A model generated the notes under the pieces. The model was not told the origin of the DNA, did not search any database, and saw only the letters and a list, made by a program, of their open reading frames with translations. Of a stretch of 64,000 bases of DNA, positions 50,633-62,490 are shown piece after piece. The position numbers were made by a program, and so were the translations under genes. Source of the stretch: Sipunculus nudus (Eukaryota > Annelida > Sipuncula > Golfingiida > Sipunculidae); the NCBI GenBank assembly GCA_026874595.1, contig CM049310.1, positions 87,981,056 through 88,045,055 of the forward strand, in the 5' to 3' direction. Numbering within the stretch: the first letter of the stretch is position 1; each line of letters opens with the position of its first letter.

Positions 50633-53004
50633 GTTATAAACATGTAGTAGAAACATAAAGAGTAAAAAAATAAATATAAAAAAAGGCATATCTAAATAGA
50701 GGTGCCCGCTGGAAGAGTTTCGTCTGTGTATGCAGATTTTTGTGTATATGCATTATATATATATGTGTCACATTAAATATACTATATTTAACTAAAATAT
50801 AAATCTATATATAAGGTATATCTATATATAAGGTATATAATACATTTCGGCGATTTAAAACTCTATATATGTGTATGCATGGAACTTGTGTGTTTTACAT
50901 ATATTGATTTCCTGGCGCCTATATTTGATTTTTAAATAATATATTTATTTATTAATATAATTTTATACAAATTTGATTTCAAATTTATGGGGGTAGAAAT
51001 GTTGAAATATGGCCCGGAGTCCTGTATACATATGGTCGATTATATTAACACATCTTTCAGGAGTGTTTATATTTATCTGAAAAGCGGATCGTAAAGATGA
51101 AATTAACCGTGCACTTTTTCATAAAAGGAAATACTCCATCCTGGGCTTTGTATACCTAGGTCCCGTCAGTTCTTGTTATATCCTCTTGCATCTCACAACG
51201 ACAGGGAGAAAAACGTTTTTCTTTCAACATCTAAAACCACCCCTCACAGGTAGGCTGTCCAAGTAAAATCACACTCAGTCATAGAGTGAAAACAGGAAAT
51301 CGTGCCACAGAGTTCTTCAACATAATATACCACATACTAAGGCGCTAAACTCGAAGTTGAGTAGCAGAAAATCTAAGGTGAATTGGTCTTTGTTAGTGAT
51401 AGAGGAAAACAGCTCAATAAAACGGTTGGGGAGGCTGAGAGTGCTTGAAGCGGTCCGGCAGGGGGGCTCCGAGTTCACCCAAACCTTATATTACAAGAGG
51501 GTTTCTCTACAGCTGGAAATTGAAAGGACAAAGAATAAAAGTTTAAGGCGGCCTGGAGACAAGTCGTGTCTAACTGAGTGCTTCAATGCGCCGATGATTG
51601 GCCTTCATAGAACACTGCTTATTCCAGCTGCATAAAGACTCAGTTTGAATGTCGCCCTGTCGGGCTGCGGGGTTGGACTATGCGGGAAGAAGCCCCTTTG
51701 GCATTCCTAAAACGTGCCCACCCCCAAGCCCCGAGCCCTCACCCCCCACAGCGCTGGAATACAAAAGAGTACAAGACGCCTCTCTTTAATTTAAATTCTC
51801 AAATATGACGGCAGATTTCCTGCTACGAGATGACATCCATTATTTAGTGCAGTAAAACACATGTTCCTCGTTCCCATCTGTGATTATAGCTACCAATAGC
51901 CCGGAATTAGCTGCTGATATAGCCAGTAAGTTACAAACGCACCGCCATCAGTTGTCTTTGGTATACGTTCTATTGTATTATAAACCCCTGCGAAAACCAT
52001 AAAGTATATTTAACCGCCGTACACCTATATATACACAATTACACATGGACACGCACGCTCAAGAATACACTATAGTATACATGTCCTGATGCGGCGTACT
52101 CCTGTTACTGCCTACCACCAATTCCACCAATGTGAAGTATAAGTTTGTTCACCATTTTACAAGTTATATATACAGCTGATTGTGTACGGTGTTTAGTGTG
52201 ATTTTTATTTTAAGAAATCTATCGGAAATAAGTATACTAACATTTGTTTTGTGACACGTTCGGGTTATATAAAAATGTAATATTTTCGAAAAAAAAAACA
52301 AAAAAAAAACGAAAAATCATTTTCCGGCGTAGTTTTCATTATTAGGTGTGATATAAGCCACATAAGGACTTATTGTAAGCCGTTTCAGGATTGACAAACA
52401 CATACATACACACATCCTCACTGATAAAAATCCGGTTTTTGTGTTTTCATTTAGATACACTGTTATATTGACGACGTGTTTTTGAATCCAGATATCTTGA
52501 TTCTTACCAAATTACATGTAAACCAAACATATGAGCCTTTTTACCCGACTGTAACGTAACACTCGCCTCCCACAGGCAGAGAGCGATCTATGCATGGCTT
52601 CCAAGTGTAAGGATAACATTTCTAACATTTTATGTGTTTTGTTTTGCCTTTTTATGGCACGTAGCTGCGACCTGATTTCCAGACGAATTTTTTTGTTACT
52701 TCTCTGCATGAGCCAACTTAGACATGTCAGCCGTGAATCATAAGACCTAGACCGGGATATAACACGGAAAAGTCAGGAATTGTTACTCGATGTGCGTATA
52801 TATTATATAACACAAGATTTAGTTCTAGGATTATTATACGCACCTAAGTGATCTGTTTTGATTAACATTGCAAGGCTTTTGTGAATTAATACACGTTTAA
52901 CTTTACATACTATTATTTTTATTATAATTAATGTATATGTGTATTTTAGCAGGAGATATGGATATTCAGTTCTAATCACCATGAATCGACTAAATACTAT
53001 ATAA

Positions 53005-53047
<43 letters not shown>

Positions 53048-56000
53048 TCAGATCAGCTAAACAAAACGGTTCCTTATCAAACGAATAAATCTTTTAAAAT
53101 TATTATTACCATTTGCGTGATTATGTCCGAGCTAATAGTGGAAACATTCATACACTCGAATCCAAGTAACGTTTTGTAATTTCCATGCTTGCCATGCACG
53201 CCATCTGGCGGCAGACAAAATAATACCGTGTCCAGCTCCATGCAGAAGGAAAATTCAAAAATTGAATCCTATATATAAGATAGGGAAACAGGAGGGGTTC
53301 AAAGATTTAGGAAAAGGGGGGGGGGGGGGTCCAACCCAGCAGGACAAATGACAAAGCCTAATAAAAAGGGTCCCCAGGTCCGGAATGGGGGTGGGGGGGG
53401 GGGTCCAGGCGAGAAAAAAATGGCCTCCCCTCCCCCTTCTGGATCCGCTTCTGGAAAAGGGTTTGGTAGGATGGTCCTGTACACAAGTGCAAGTCACATT
53501 TCATCTTTTACACACAACACAACAGTATTACAAAGGAACAGCCATGCAACAACCAACAGTCTGTGTTACTTAAATAAGTGCCAACGTATATTATATTATA
53601 GCTTACGCTGTAAAGAAGACACCCAAAAAGCAAAATACTTTCTTCTTCTCCTCAAAAACTAAGAGAAAAGTTTAAACAATGTTTTGACTTACAGAAAATG
53701 GAAAATAGAGATTTTTACTCTACAAATATGTAACAAACTTCTCTTTCATATGTATAAGATTTGTATAAGGAGGCAAATAAAAATAACTGTATATGGTAGT
53801 ATATGCACCTTTTTCAACATGAACTCTCCCGCACACGTCGGAACTTCGCTCCCCCGCGTGATATAGATTCGTTCAGACTTGTTTATGATATCATGATGGG
53901 CCTTTAAATGCTATTTAAAATCCTACGCACATGCTGTTTATTACACCTACAAGACTTCCAATCTCTCTCCTTGGAACCAATATGTATAGAGAAGCCTTGA
54001 ACAAATGTATCCGGATTTGGCTGTGTATTTATGTGGACAAGCTGTCCATCACATCAACACCTATATCGGGGAGTTGGACTACATAATAAGTTTAAACTAC
54101 AGTTGAAGGTCACGTGATAACCAAATAACCATGCATGTTTCACCCGGCAATAAATCTCAATGTCCAATAACAACATCACGCCTATGGTGTTAAGACTTCG
54201 GTCAAAGGCCATGTTTATTCTGTGGAATTTAAGCCGGCACTTCGACACTTCGCAATAATCGCTGGCATCTGGGGAACCAGCGGGTGTCTTTAGGTAAAGA
54301 GCGCTGGTTCCCCTGATCAAACAGACAGATGACAAGATATGTGGTGTGGTCCGTCCCATCAATAACTAACAGACATTACTCTGACCTGGTCATCGATGGA
54401 TCGATCATACAGGCGTATTGATACAGGGCGTGTTTACACCTAATCGATGCTCTGACACATGCTGGACAGCACCTGATACACGAAATAGAAACTTAATCCT
54501 GAGTAAAGATACCAATATATTGTCCCGCATTGACTATTTCCGCTTCCGGCATCCGGCCGTTTGATACAGATGTCTGCGGTACATTGAAAATTGAAATTCT
54601 TGATATCCCCGTGTACATATACATTGTTAACCGCGCATCATCACGTTTATTTATTTATCTTAGTATAATTATATTCTAAATATCCATGCAGGACTATAAC
54701 CTTATGATAAGTATATTTTTATTTCAATTTAGAAGCATATCACTCATACTTGTAATGGGCCGAGTTCATTTTGTTTCTGATAAATGGCGCTGCAATATCC
54801 CCTTTTCGAAATAATATTAAATTTCAATTTCTCAGGATTAATAGTTAAATATGGAAAATGATAATCCCCCCTTATAGGACACACAATGCATCGTTCAGGT
54901 TCCGAAAACGGACATTTCCTATACAAAGCCACAGTGCTAACACCGGCAATTATAACATAGATTCTCAACAAAAATTACTCATATTTATCTCTGTTACTTT
55001 CATAACATCTTCCCATGTCAACCATTATATAAGATACATGTATTTGGTCGTTGGTTTAATATCATGCAAGACTGCAATGGTTTAATCTTTATTTATTTTG
55101 AAACTTCAGTGTATATGAAAGTTGTCTTTATGATCACAAAACTAAATGTAAACACATAAACAAAAATATATATACAAATATATATATATATATATTATTG
55201 ATATCATCATGCATATACATGGCTATATTCCCAGGTACATGTACATTGACTTTTTCTTGCCCAGGATTATTTTCCTTTTTCTCTATTGTAATATGCATGC
55301 TTGTCAATGTGCATATAATTATATCTTCAGTTTCTAAGGGATAGACAATATTTGGATGCTTTCTCAGCGTTTCCGCATATATATATATATGCTAAATAAT
55401 AACACAGATAAATTTTGTTTACATTTCACAAGTCTATGCAGAAAACAAATATTAGTTATTCCGTGAAGCCCTTACCACAAAACACCCATGTTTATGTATT
55501 TGGTTTGAAACAATTCTTATCCAACATATTTGAACATTATCCTGGTGCATTTAGCAGCCCCGGTGCATTGTGGACCATAAACCATACAGAGGCTTACTCT
55601 GGTTAGTCCGATTCTGCGCAGTGATACACCTTGGCTGCGGTAACTGTATGGGTATATCAGTAGCCGAACGCAAATGGACAAATTCGTACAAATTAAAAGA
55701 AAGAATTATTAGAAGGGCATCCAAAGGGCATGAGACGTGTGCATGTGCTCCTGTGTGCGAAATACTTTCTTCATGTCGTGACTGTTATACCTGTCATTAC
55801 AGATATACATTAAACATGTACGTCCATTCAACATACAGTTCATATTCTGACAGGCATTGGCCTATATAACCAACAAGACAACATCATATTATGACTTTAT
55901 CACTTTAACATGGTCAACAAAAGTTCTTTTCTTCATTGCAGAAGATTTGGCATCAAAAGATGTGCGTGCTGCAGCCTCGTTATCGCTCCCAGTGAGCTCG

Positions 56001-56309
56001 TCATGCGAGCACGTGACCTCGTATATCACGTGTCCTGTTTTGCGTGTGCCTCGTGCAGCCAGACTCTGTCAACTGGGGACTATTTTGGTATGAAAGAGAA
56101 TTTAATATACTGTCAGACACATTATGAACTGCTCATGCAAGAAGAAGAATTCCTGCCCGATCTACCTCCAGTGGTGCCCCCTTGTGGCGACCCAGGACAA
56201 CCCGTACAGTATTACAATGGCGTTGGAGCTTCACATAAAGGGCGACCCAGGAAGCGGAAGTCGAATTCAGATCCGCTGGATGCGTGCGCAACAGGTCTAG
56301 GTGAGTGAA

Positions 56310-56357
<48 letters not shown>

Positions 56358-56517
56358 TGTGTGTGAAAACATCAGAGATGGAAACCATGTTGGCCCATGG
56401 AGTAGTTTTCCTCAGCTTGGTCTACGTGGACTGTGGTGGCGTTGTTTGTTTAATGAGGATTAAGATAACTATATGATAAATATTATCTATTGATATTAAT
56501 GTTATTTATAATATTAA

Positions 56518-56584
<67 letters not shown>

Positions 56585-58333
56585 CATTTTGGATTTCGGA
56601 GTTTTATACACACGTGGCTATAGGATATACTGATCCAGACCTGTTAAAATGATAAAGGAGCAATCTGGATTTCAATTTCTTGCAAGTCTTCGAGACCTAG
56701 GCGGAGTCCAACCACCTTAACCTTGATAATCATGTTGCCTCCTACTACTGTCTTATTTTGACTGAGGTAGATAAGGGAAATAATTAGAAACAATCATGAA
56801 TTATCGGTATTTATTGACAATTTAGCTATGCGACGCTCATTGGTAATGGAAACGAAGTACATGTTTCAACAATACATTGACATAACCGGCGGCACAAGTA
56901 GGACTTTGTTGACCTGATAAGTTGTACATGGTCACTTTATCATGTATCTTGTACGTGCACTGACCCATCAAGTGATCGTAAGTGCCGGCGACCTGCCCCA
57001 GCAGGACTAACGGTCACCTCAAGTTAACCAACCGTCGTTGGGGAAATTGCAATAGATTTCTGGAGGGGTAGCACTTGGGTTTCTTTAATCTTTAATTTGA
57101 GATCAATCTCGAATCCACAAAGCACTCGAGCGCTATGAGATTGGTCAGTGATTGGCTATGGGGCAAGTCCTTAGGTAATATAAGCCCATCACCTACAAGG
57201 TACACCCTACAGCTGAAAGGGTGCTCGGCTTGGAAGCCCTTTGTATCATACGACGATCCAATGGACGGACGAACCTTAGAGTTTTGGATCGCCTCTTGGT
57301 CGACAGAACATTACTTCCACTTAGGCTTGGCCAGACCTAGCTTTGAATTTTAATCCCCTGTGGCTCTAGAAGTCTTTGAAATCCCAGCCTTTTCTCCATG
57401 ACACATGGCGGGCAGCTTTGGACGGCTTGACGGCAAGGCCGCACAAAGCCAGACCGTTAAGTATGGATGGTATTGTATTGAGCATGTGCAGACCCTCCAT
57501 GTGGTCTTTCCGACTCTCGGCATGGTTCTGCCCCGCCGTTTGGCAACATATTGCAAACAGGCGCCCCCGTCAACATACAGCCGGATTGTTTTTCACATAA
57601 TTCCGCGTATATATCTTACTCCAATAAAGAAGTCTGTACTTAGCATTACCAGCCCCCTTAATCCTAAAGGGTCAGTGGCTACTGGTGACGCCTACAGACT
57701 GAGAACCGCTTGTCCTGAAATGCGGTGCTCAAGATTGCCTCATCTGATAATCCCAATTATCCATGCATTATGTGGAGGAGAAACGAACAACTTTAATCTC
57801 CCTAAACAGAAAATGAAACAAAGCAAAGCTCCCAAATAATACAACAATAGGAAGTGGAGAAGCAGTGTATATTTATGACCTTTCAGAGATGTGAATATCA
57901 AAGGCAGGCTTCTATATTAAATATTACCTTATACATATTGATCCCAATATCCCATGCGTTGTTTATAAAAACAATCCTTCTTAACAGAAAATGAAACAAA
58001 GGTGGTCTCTTGAACAAATTATATAATATAGTATAATATATATGTATACATGTATTGGCAGTTTTTATGTTGCCTCTCATAAATATAAATATCAGAGACA
58101 GGCTTCTATAGTCAGGATTGCCTCATCTGATAATGTCAGTTTCCCATTTGTATTATACGGAAAAGGAAGGAACTACCTTAATTCTTCTAAACAGAAACGG
58201 AAACAAAGCCGAACTTCTGAGCAATATAACAATAGGGAGTATGTAAACAGGGCATTTCATAAATTCGAATGCTAGATTAAAGATAGGCTTCTATACATGA
58301 CTGCCTCTTCTGATAATCTCAATTTCCCATGTG

Positions 58334-58408
<75 letters not shown>

Positions 58409-60485
58409 GAGAAGGAACGAGCAACTTCAATCCTTTTAAAAAGATAATGAACAATTTTGGTGAATCCTGATAAATGTAATGATTCGAAATGACCGGAGAG
58501 TGAAAAAATGGCCAATTTCTATATTAGTATTGTTGATTGTTGCAGGACTTAGTGACCTCGGACCGGATGGACTTTCTGGTCAGGACGGCTTATCCCAACA
58601 GAACCCGAGACAGAAACGTGTCAGAACTTCATTTAAACATCACCAGCTGAGGACAATGAAATCCTACTTCGCTCTCAATCAAAATCCTGATGCCAAAGAC
58701 CTGAAACAATTATCACAAAAAACCGGCCTGTCAAAACGAGTCCTACAGGTAAGACCAGCAATTATATATTCCTTAAGGTGCGTCCCTTTACTGGCTAAAA
58801 ACACCATCATTTGAAAACAGTCCAAAATTTGTTTTAAATTCATATGTGACTCAATGAAATATTCGTAATTTTGAACCTGGCACAGTGTTCTTTTTTCTTA
58901 TGTTATATTTATTAATGAAGTTCATCTATATGAAAATTGTTAACCCATTTAAAAATTAATTGAAATATAAAAAAAATAAATCTATGTTTAGAACTCATTG
59001 ATAGAAGGCAACTTATGTGGGTAAATATATTAAACTGAACTTAACAATATCCATGCAGAAACCGTTTATCTTTTTAATTAAAACTAAAACTTATTTTTGT
59101 AAATTAAAACAAAAATTTGTGAATGTTCCAGTTTTAACCAGAAAGTAAGGTTCCCTAAAAACAATACATGTAAAACTGGGTGTTTAGTGTTTATATATCG
59201 CAATTATATCAAATGTTCATGTTTAGTCTTTGGATGTCAAATATTTGCGCCTGGAGAGTCTATATATAGTGCATGGAACCGGGCTTTACCGGATGTATGG
59301 TGTTTGTTTAAATTTATCCGTGAATGATCGGCAACTTAACTTTGTGGATGTCATTGATTTCTCATATTCTTATGTTTTGGTTTAAATCTGATCACACTTA
59401 AGTGCATTGCTACAGTATTAACTGTGTACGACGTAAAAATATACATGTAAATAAATCTCATATATAATTAATCTGAAGTAAATCTATATAATGTATCGCT
59501 AAACTGGTCAGAATACAAACCCTGCATATGGGGAGTATATACGACAGGTGAATGGTATATACAAAATATATATAAGTTCTATATATTAAGCTCTCATGCA
59601 TGTAAGCCTCACATTTAAAAAAAAATAATTAATTCAACACTCTTCACTTCCTGTTTACAATATGTCTTGCAAAGTCAATGGTTCAGTTTATTTCTGATCC
59701 GAATTTTACAATTATTTATACATGTATGTGTATATGTGTATAAAGAAATTATGCTGTAGTTTTAATAAATTCATGGAAGAAGTTACATTATTTTAGGTTT
59801 AATTTTTACAGAAAATATTGATTCATATAACAGCTATATATATTTTTATCAACTGTGTTTAACTTAGAAATCTAAATTATCAAAGTTTCCATAAATAAAA
59901 TATTTGTTAAATTTCCCAACAATCAGCAGAGATAAATTTCAAATAAAATTCATAATATTTACAACTGCATAGATAAAGGTAATTTTTACGTAAAAACTGT
60001 CATATAATATCCTTTTGACCTGTAAATGAAAGAACTGGTTCATCATATAGAAGTATTATAGGGTAACTTTAAAGTGTCATGCATATTAAGATATTCTCTA
60101 GACCTCCACACTTTTTGCACTGATATATTTAGAATAAACCAGTTTTATACAAATGTAAATTTTTAAAACATAAGCCATTATTTTAGCATATCTAACCGTA
60201 AACATATTTCTATATAGTACTGAAGCACTAACAGTTAAGTCTATCAATAAGCTAGGGAAATCTAGGGGAACAAAATTTACAAGAAAATGAGGCAATTTTT
60301 TAGAATTAAAACTATAAAAAATAAATATAGATAAACTGATAATTCTTAGAACGAAATGAGAAAAATTGCAATGTTACTTTGATAATTTCAGTGTTAACTA
60401 TGCATGATCAGTCCTATAGGTATACAAAGTGATCTTCAATAGGGTGGAGCAGTGCTTAAACTGTAAATATATTATATATGTGAAG

Positions 60486-60542
<57 letters not shown>

Positions 60543-61267
60543 CATGCATACTTGCGTATATACATATATGAATGGTGTAAACCTAAATAGAAAAATACAA
60601 ACATAATATCAAGATTTAATTCTTTTTTATATATATTAATATATATATGGCACCGCTCCTTTACATTTGTATAAAACGTTGAATAAGCTTTTTTTGAGCT
60701 TCAGTTGCGGTATACCATATATTGTTAACATTAAATTTATATCCTTAATTCACTGTGTTTCCTGTATTTACGACGTTTTATTGGCTCTCAAAGGTTTCAT
60801 TGTTAATAAATAAACACACCTAATTGACAGACTATAAAAGTTTATTGAATCCCCCAAATGCTTCCTTTTATTGAATCTTGACATGGTTTTTAAGCGCTTT
60901 CACTGACTGGTATGTAAGCTCAAGTAATTTTTATATTGAAGTGTACTCTCTTTTTATTGTGGGTCAACCACAGCTTGACACTTATTTCAAAGCACTTCAG
61001 ACTTTCATTTACTGTTCATTAAATACAAGATCTCGGCACGTTAACAAGTGCCGATTAAGTAGACGTCCGCATAGTGTGAACATTTAAAAGAACTCCTCAT
61101 TGAAGTTATTCATAAAATCATGTAAACCACATGCCTGCACATGTAACTGAATGGGGAAAATCGGTGTTATGATTTCCTTTTTCCTGGTAAAATTGTGAAT
61201 AAATTTACTGCATTACATATATAATTTGATGATCAAATATATACGTGTTTGTAAGTTTATGTGTCCG

Positions 61268-61327
<60 letters not shown>

Positions 61328-61626
61328 TTTACGTTCCTCTTTTATAGCTTGAAGATGTTTCACCCAACATTTAACTTAATTATACACTGTGTATTTAATA
61401 ATTAACATATTCATTATTATGAGAAGTGAAAAAATTATACAGTATTTATATAACAGTATATATTATTATTTTGCAGTATATACAAAATAAAAAGATTTAC
61501 TTTATATTTGGAATAAAAGAGTTCATATAATAATATCATATTTGCATGGTGGTTGTACTCTAAGCTCAGCAAATGTGAGCATATGCACATTATATATTTA
61601 GCATAATCGTATGGGTTCTTGGGTGC

Positions 61627-61675
<49 letters not shown>

Positions 61676-62128
61676 TCTTTTATTGAAGTCCAAACATGAT
61701 TTTATTTATGACCTAATCTTACACCTGTTAAATAATTAAACATATCAACAAGAAGAATGAAATTAGCTGTTGAAGTGCAAAATGTAAGTACATATACTAA
61801 GTCTAATATTTAGAGTGAAACAATAATGATCATGTTGTCATATTTTCAGGTTTGGTTCCAGAATGCAAGGGCAAAATACAGACGAAACATGCTGCGTCAG
61901 CAACACGAGCAGGGAGGGAACACATCAGATTCAACAGCGCCACAGGAAACGCCGGCCCCGCTTCCGGATATTCCAAACACTCGTGGTTCTCCCGCCGGGT
62001 CAGACATTTCTACCGGCTCTATGAATGACTTGGAATTGGACAACAGATCTTTAGATGCAGATGATGAATTTGGGGGTCCCCCAAGCTTGTCGGACATTTT
62101 TGCCAACTCGTTAAGTGCTGTAAATTGA
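47853..62128 (+). CDS. Lhx2/9: LIM-homeobox transcription factor, Lhx2/9 (apterous) group
   Basis: Four exons join at 47853-48055, 55942-56300, 58546-58748 and 61850-62128 (1044 nt, 347 residues). Intron phases are 2, 1 and 0, all GT-AG. The nuclear factor pairs two zinc-binding LIM domains, which recruit LDB/Chip co-factors, with a DNA-binding homeodomain. LIM1 ligands are C13, C16, H34, C37, C40, C43, C62, D65; LIM2 ligands are C75, C78, H97, C100, C103, C106, C125, H128. GRPRKRK lies at 168-174. The homeodomain covers 210-269 with W257, F258, Q259 (position 50) and N260 (position 51). KHHQLRTMKSYF and NPDAKDLKQL are hallmarks of Lhx2/9. The product is shorter than vertebrate LHX2/LHX9 (about 400) mainly because the N-terminus is short, so an unplaced 5' exon is likely. 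In animals the group patterns limbs or wings, brain and eye. Confidence 0.93.
48823..48911. repeat. (TC)n, C-run and (TA)n microsatellite
   Basis: A TC run, C-run at 48839-48850, longer TC run to about 48882, then (TA)n to 48910. Confidence 0.9.
48973..49142. repeat. Large inverted repeat with hammerhead-like core words
   Basis: The arms 48973-49040 and 49076-49142 match as inverted copies over about 67 bp, with a handful of substitutions and two small gaps, around a 35-bp loop. On the outer-to-inner strand both contain 'tgacgaaggctacag', and the right arm has CTGACGA (49084-49090) on the + strand. Penelope-like elements carry hammerhead ribozymes with this type of word in their terminal repeats. 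The second core block is eroded here ('cagaaaa'), so activity is not claimed. Confidence 0.6.
49840..50160. promoter_or_regulatory. Candidate intronic regulatory island
   Basis: GC-richer block in intron 1 with many complex words and no coding frame. The evidence is composition alone. Confidence 0.25.
50321..50632. repeat. TC-rich microsatellite field and (TA)n
   Basis: Imperfect (TC)n with TG and TTT interruptions, repeated 'ttttcagcctctctct' blocks (about 50471, 50530, 50569), and terminal (TA)n. The long LSLSLS frames derive from it. Confidence 0.9.
51340..51780. promoter_or_regulatory. Candidate intronic regulatory island
   Basis: The block contains 'gacaaagaataaa' (SOX-like ACAAAG word) and CCAAT-type 'gattggcc' near 51596. 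GC is well above the intron average. No splice-bounded exon is seen. Confidence 0.3.
53289..53453. mobile_element. hAT-like MITE fragment
   Basis: The left end CAGGAGGGGTTCAAAGATTT and the right end (minus strand) CAGAAGCGGATCCAGAAGGG are diverged inverted repeats, both followed by G-runs. No clear 8-bp duplication is seen. It is similar in style to 62288-62490. Confidence 0.5.
53880..54500. promoter_or_regulatory. Candidate intronic regulatory island with a 12-bp perfect hairpin
   Basis: The island is complex and GC-richer. GGGGAACCAGCG (54271-54282) pairs exactly with CGCTGGTTCCCC (54302-54313), and an inner CTTTA/TAAAG can pair inside the loop. CACGTG lies near 54111-54116. No coding frame has a domain. 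Confidence 0.3.
55942..56300 (+). CDS. Lhx2/9: Lhx2/9 coding exon 2 (LIM2, linker)
   Basis: The first base completes R68, giving YYRRFGIKRC. It encodes the whole LIM2 domain with intact C/H ligands, a proline-rich acidic linker (E135-P148), YYNGVG (158-163) and GRPRKRK. The last base starts codon 188. The acceptor is ttcattgcag|aag and the donor is ctag|gtgagt. YYNG and GRPRKRK are shared with vertebrate LHX2/LHX9. Compared with LHX2, the linker lacks the alanine tract. Confidence 0.93.
56518..56581. repeat. (TTA)n microsatellite
   Basis: About 20 ATT units in a row, with no other structure. Confidence 0.95.
57120..57725. promoter_or_regulatory. Candidate intronic regulatory island
   Basis: GC-rich sequence between microsatellites in intron 2. 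The 144-codon + frame (57405-57839) runs into the tandem repeat that follows and has no domain, so coding is unlikely. A constrained non-coding element is the better guess. Confidence 0.3.
57729..58460 (+). repeat. Four-copy tandem repeat, ~185-bp unit, just upstream of the homeobox exon
   Basis: Copies start near 57729, 57903, 58098 and 58284. Shared words are 'caggcttctata', 'attgcctcatctgataat', 'aatttcccatg', 'acaactttaat', 'aaacagaaaatgaaacaaag' and 'caatataacaatagg'. Copy 4 is split by a (TA)n expansion (58339-58404). Copy B is the most diverged. The array ends about 85 bp before the exon. Confidence 0.8.
58546..58748 (+). CDS. Lhx2/9: Lhx2/9 coding exon 3 (homeodomain helices 1-2)
   Basis: Two bases complete G188, then a short polar linker leads to QKRVRTSFKHHQL and the first 46 homeodomain residues. 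It ends at CTA CAG|gtaaga, between homeodomain positions 46 and 47, a common intron site in LIM-homeobox genes. Read-through gives V-R-P-A-I-I and 15 more residues to a stop at 58812-58814, removing helix 3. LHX9 in vertebrates has a known isoform of that kind (LHX9-alpha). Expression of such an isoform here is not shown. Confidence 0.93.
60489..60535. repeat. (TA)n microsatellite
   Basis: Alternating TA tract in intron 3. Confidence 0.95.
61271..61326. repeat. (GA)n microsatellite
   Basis: GA tract of about 48 bp followed by a short imperfect extension. Confidence 0.95.
61630..61673. repeat. (GA)n microsatellite
   Basis: A second GA tract, about 180 bp before the last exon. Confidence 0.95.
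61850..62128 (+). CDS. Lhx2/9: Lhx2/9 terminal coding exon (homeodomain helix 3, C-terminal tail)
   Basis: The exon opens with V-W-F-Q-N-A-R-A-K-Y-R-R, the recognition helix, in phase 0. A 78-residue tail follows the homeodomain: glutamine-rich HEQGG, serine/proline segment, then an acidic patch D-L-E-L-D-N and D-A-D-D-E-F. It ends SLSDIFANSLSAVN with TGA at 62126-62128. Vertebrate LHX2/LHX9 end in a conserved TLTNLF-like motif; that motif is not present here, though LSDIF is similar in character. Confidence 0.92.
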   Translation, partial: VWFQNARAKYRRNMLRQQHEQGGNTSDSTAPQETPAPLPDIPNTRGSPAGSDISTGSMNDLELDNRSLDADDEFGGPPSLSDIFANSLSAVN

Positions 62129-62410
62129 AAAAAGGTGTTCTTTTATTTTATAAATTGTTTCGTTGGTGCGAGAATACATTTTGCATCACAAAATGAATAT
62201 GTGCCCAAAGTTTGGTTCCGCTTGCTAATGGAACTGTGCCAAATATGCCCATGGCAAGGCTCTCAGTACAACGTAGAAGGTCGGTTTCAGGGGTGGGTCC
62301 AGGATTTGCGAAAGTGGGGTTGGTGGAGTGGGCAGGGGTCGGGGAGGGGTGGGGTGGGGTTCACCGCTTAAAGATTTCACAAATCCTGAAAGGAGAAATT
62401 CTGCAATAAA
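62129..62410 (+). other. Lhx2/9: Lhx2/9 3' untranslated region, start
   Basis: The UTR begins after TGA at 62128. The first AATAAA is at 62405-62410, inside a hAT-like repeat. Further AATAAA words lie at 63202-63207 and 63418-63423. Which is used cannot be told. Confidence 0.4.
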
Positions 62411-62490
62411 GGATAATTTATCCCAGTGTGGAGGGAAGGCGGCTGATACTACCAACCCCCCCCCCCCCTTTCTGGATCCCCCCTCCCGAG
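62288..62490. mobile_element. hAT-like MITE fragment in the 3' untranslated region
   Basis: It begins CAGGGGTGGGTCCAGGATTT and ends in 'cccctttctggatccccc', typical of hAT termini. Right end is uncertain, and no target duplication was seen. G-run at 62325-62358 and C-run at 62457-62468 lie near the ends. Confidence 0.5.

Larger units (their letters stand above)
48056..55941 (+). other. Lhx2/9: Lhx2/9 intron 1 (7886 bp)
   Basis: It begins gtaggt and ends cttcattgcag. It holds TC/TA microsatellites (48823-48910, 49224-49260, 50321-50632, 53012-53045, 55178-55196), a large inverted repeat (48973-49142), a hAT-like MITE (53289-53453) and three complex islands (about 49840-50160, 51340-51780, 53880-54500). 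No coding exon was found inside. The 92-codon frame at 51357-51635 has no domain and no matching splice sites. Confidence 0.85.
56301..58545 (+). other. Lhx2/9: Lhx2/9 intron 2 (2245 bp)
   Basis: It begins gtgagt and ends tgttgattgttgcag. It contains (TA)n 56313-56354, (TTA)n 56518-56581, a complex island (about 57120-57720) and a four-copy repeat (57729-58460). Confidence 0.88.
58749..61849 (+). other. Lhx2/9: Lhx2/9 intron 3 (3101 bp)
   Basis: It begins gtaaga and ends tgtcatattttcag. Mostly AT-rich, with (TA)n 60489-60535 and (GA)n 61271-61319 and 61630-61672. No coding exon or clear island was found. Confidence 0.88.

Noticed and set aside
50256-50658. 127-codon leucine/serine-rich frames
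   Set aside because: They are translations of (TC)n and its variants.
54271-54313. MicroRNA precursor
   Set aside because: The foldable part is about 43 nt, shorter than a typical precursor, and flanks do not extend the stem.
57405-57839. 144-codon frame in intron 2
   Set aside because: It runs into the tandem repeat, is inside an intron on the same strand as Lhx2/9, and has no domain.
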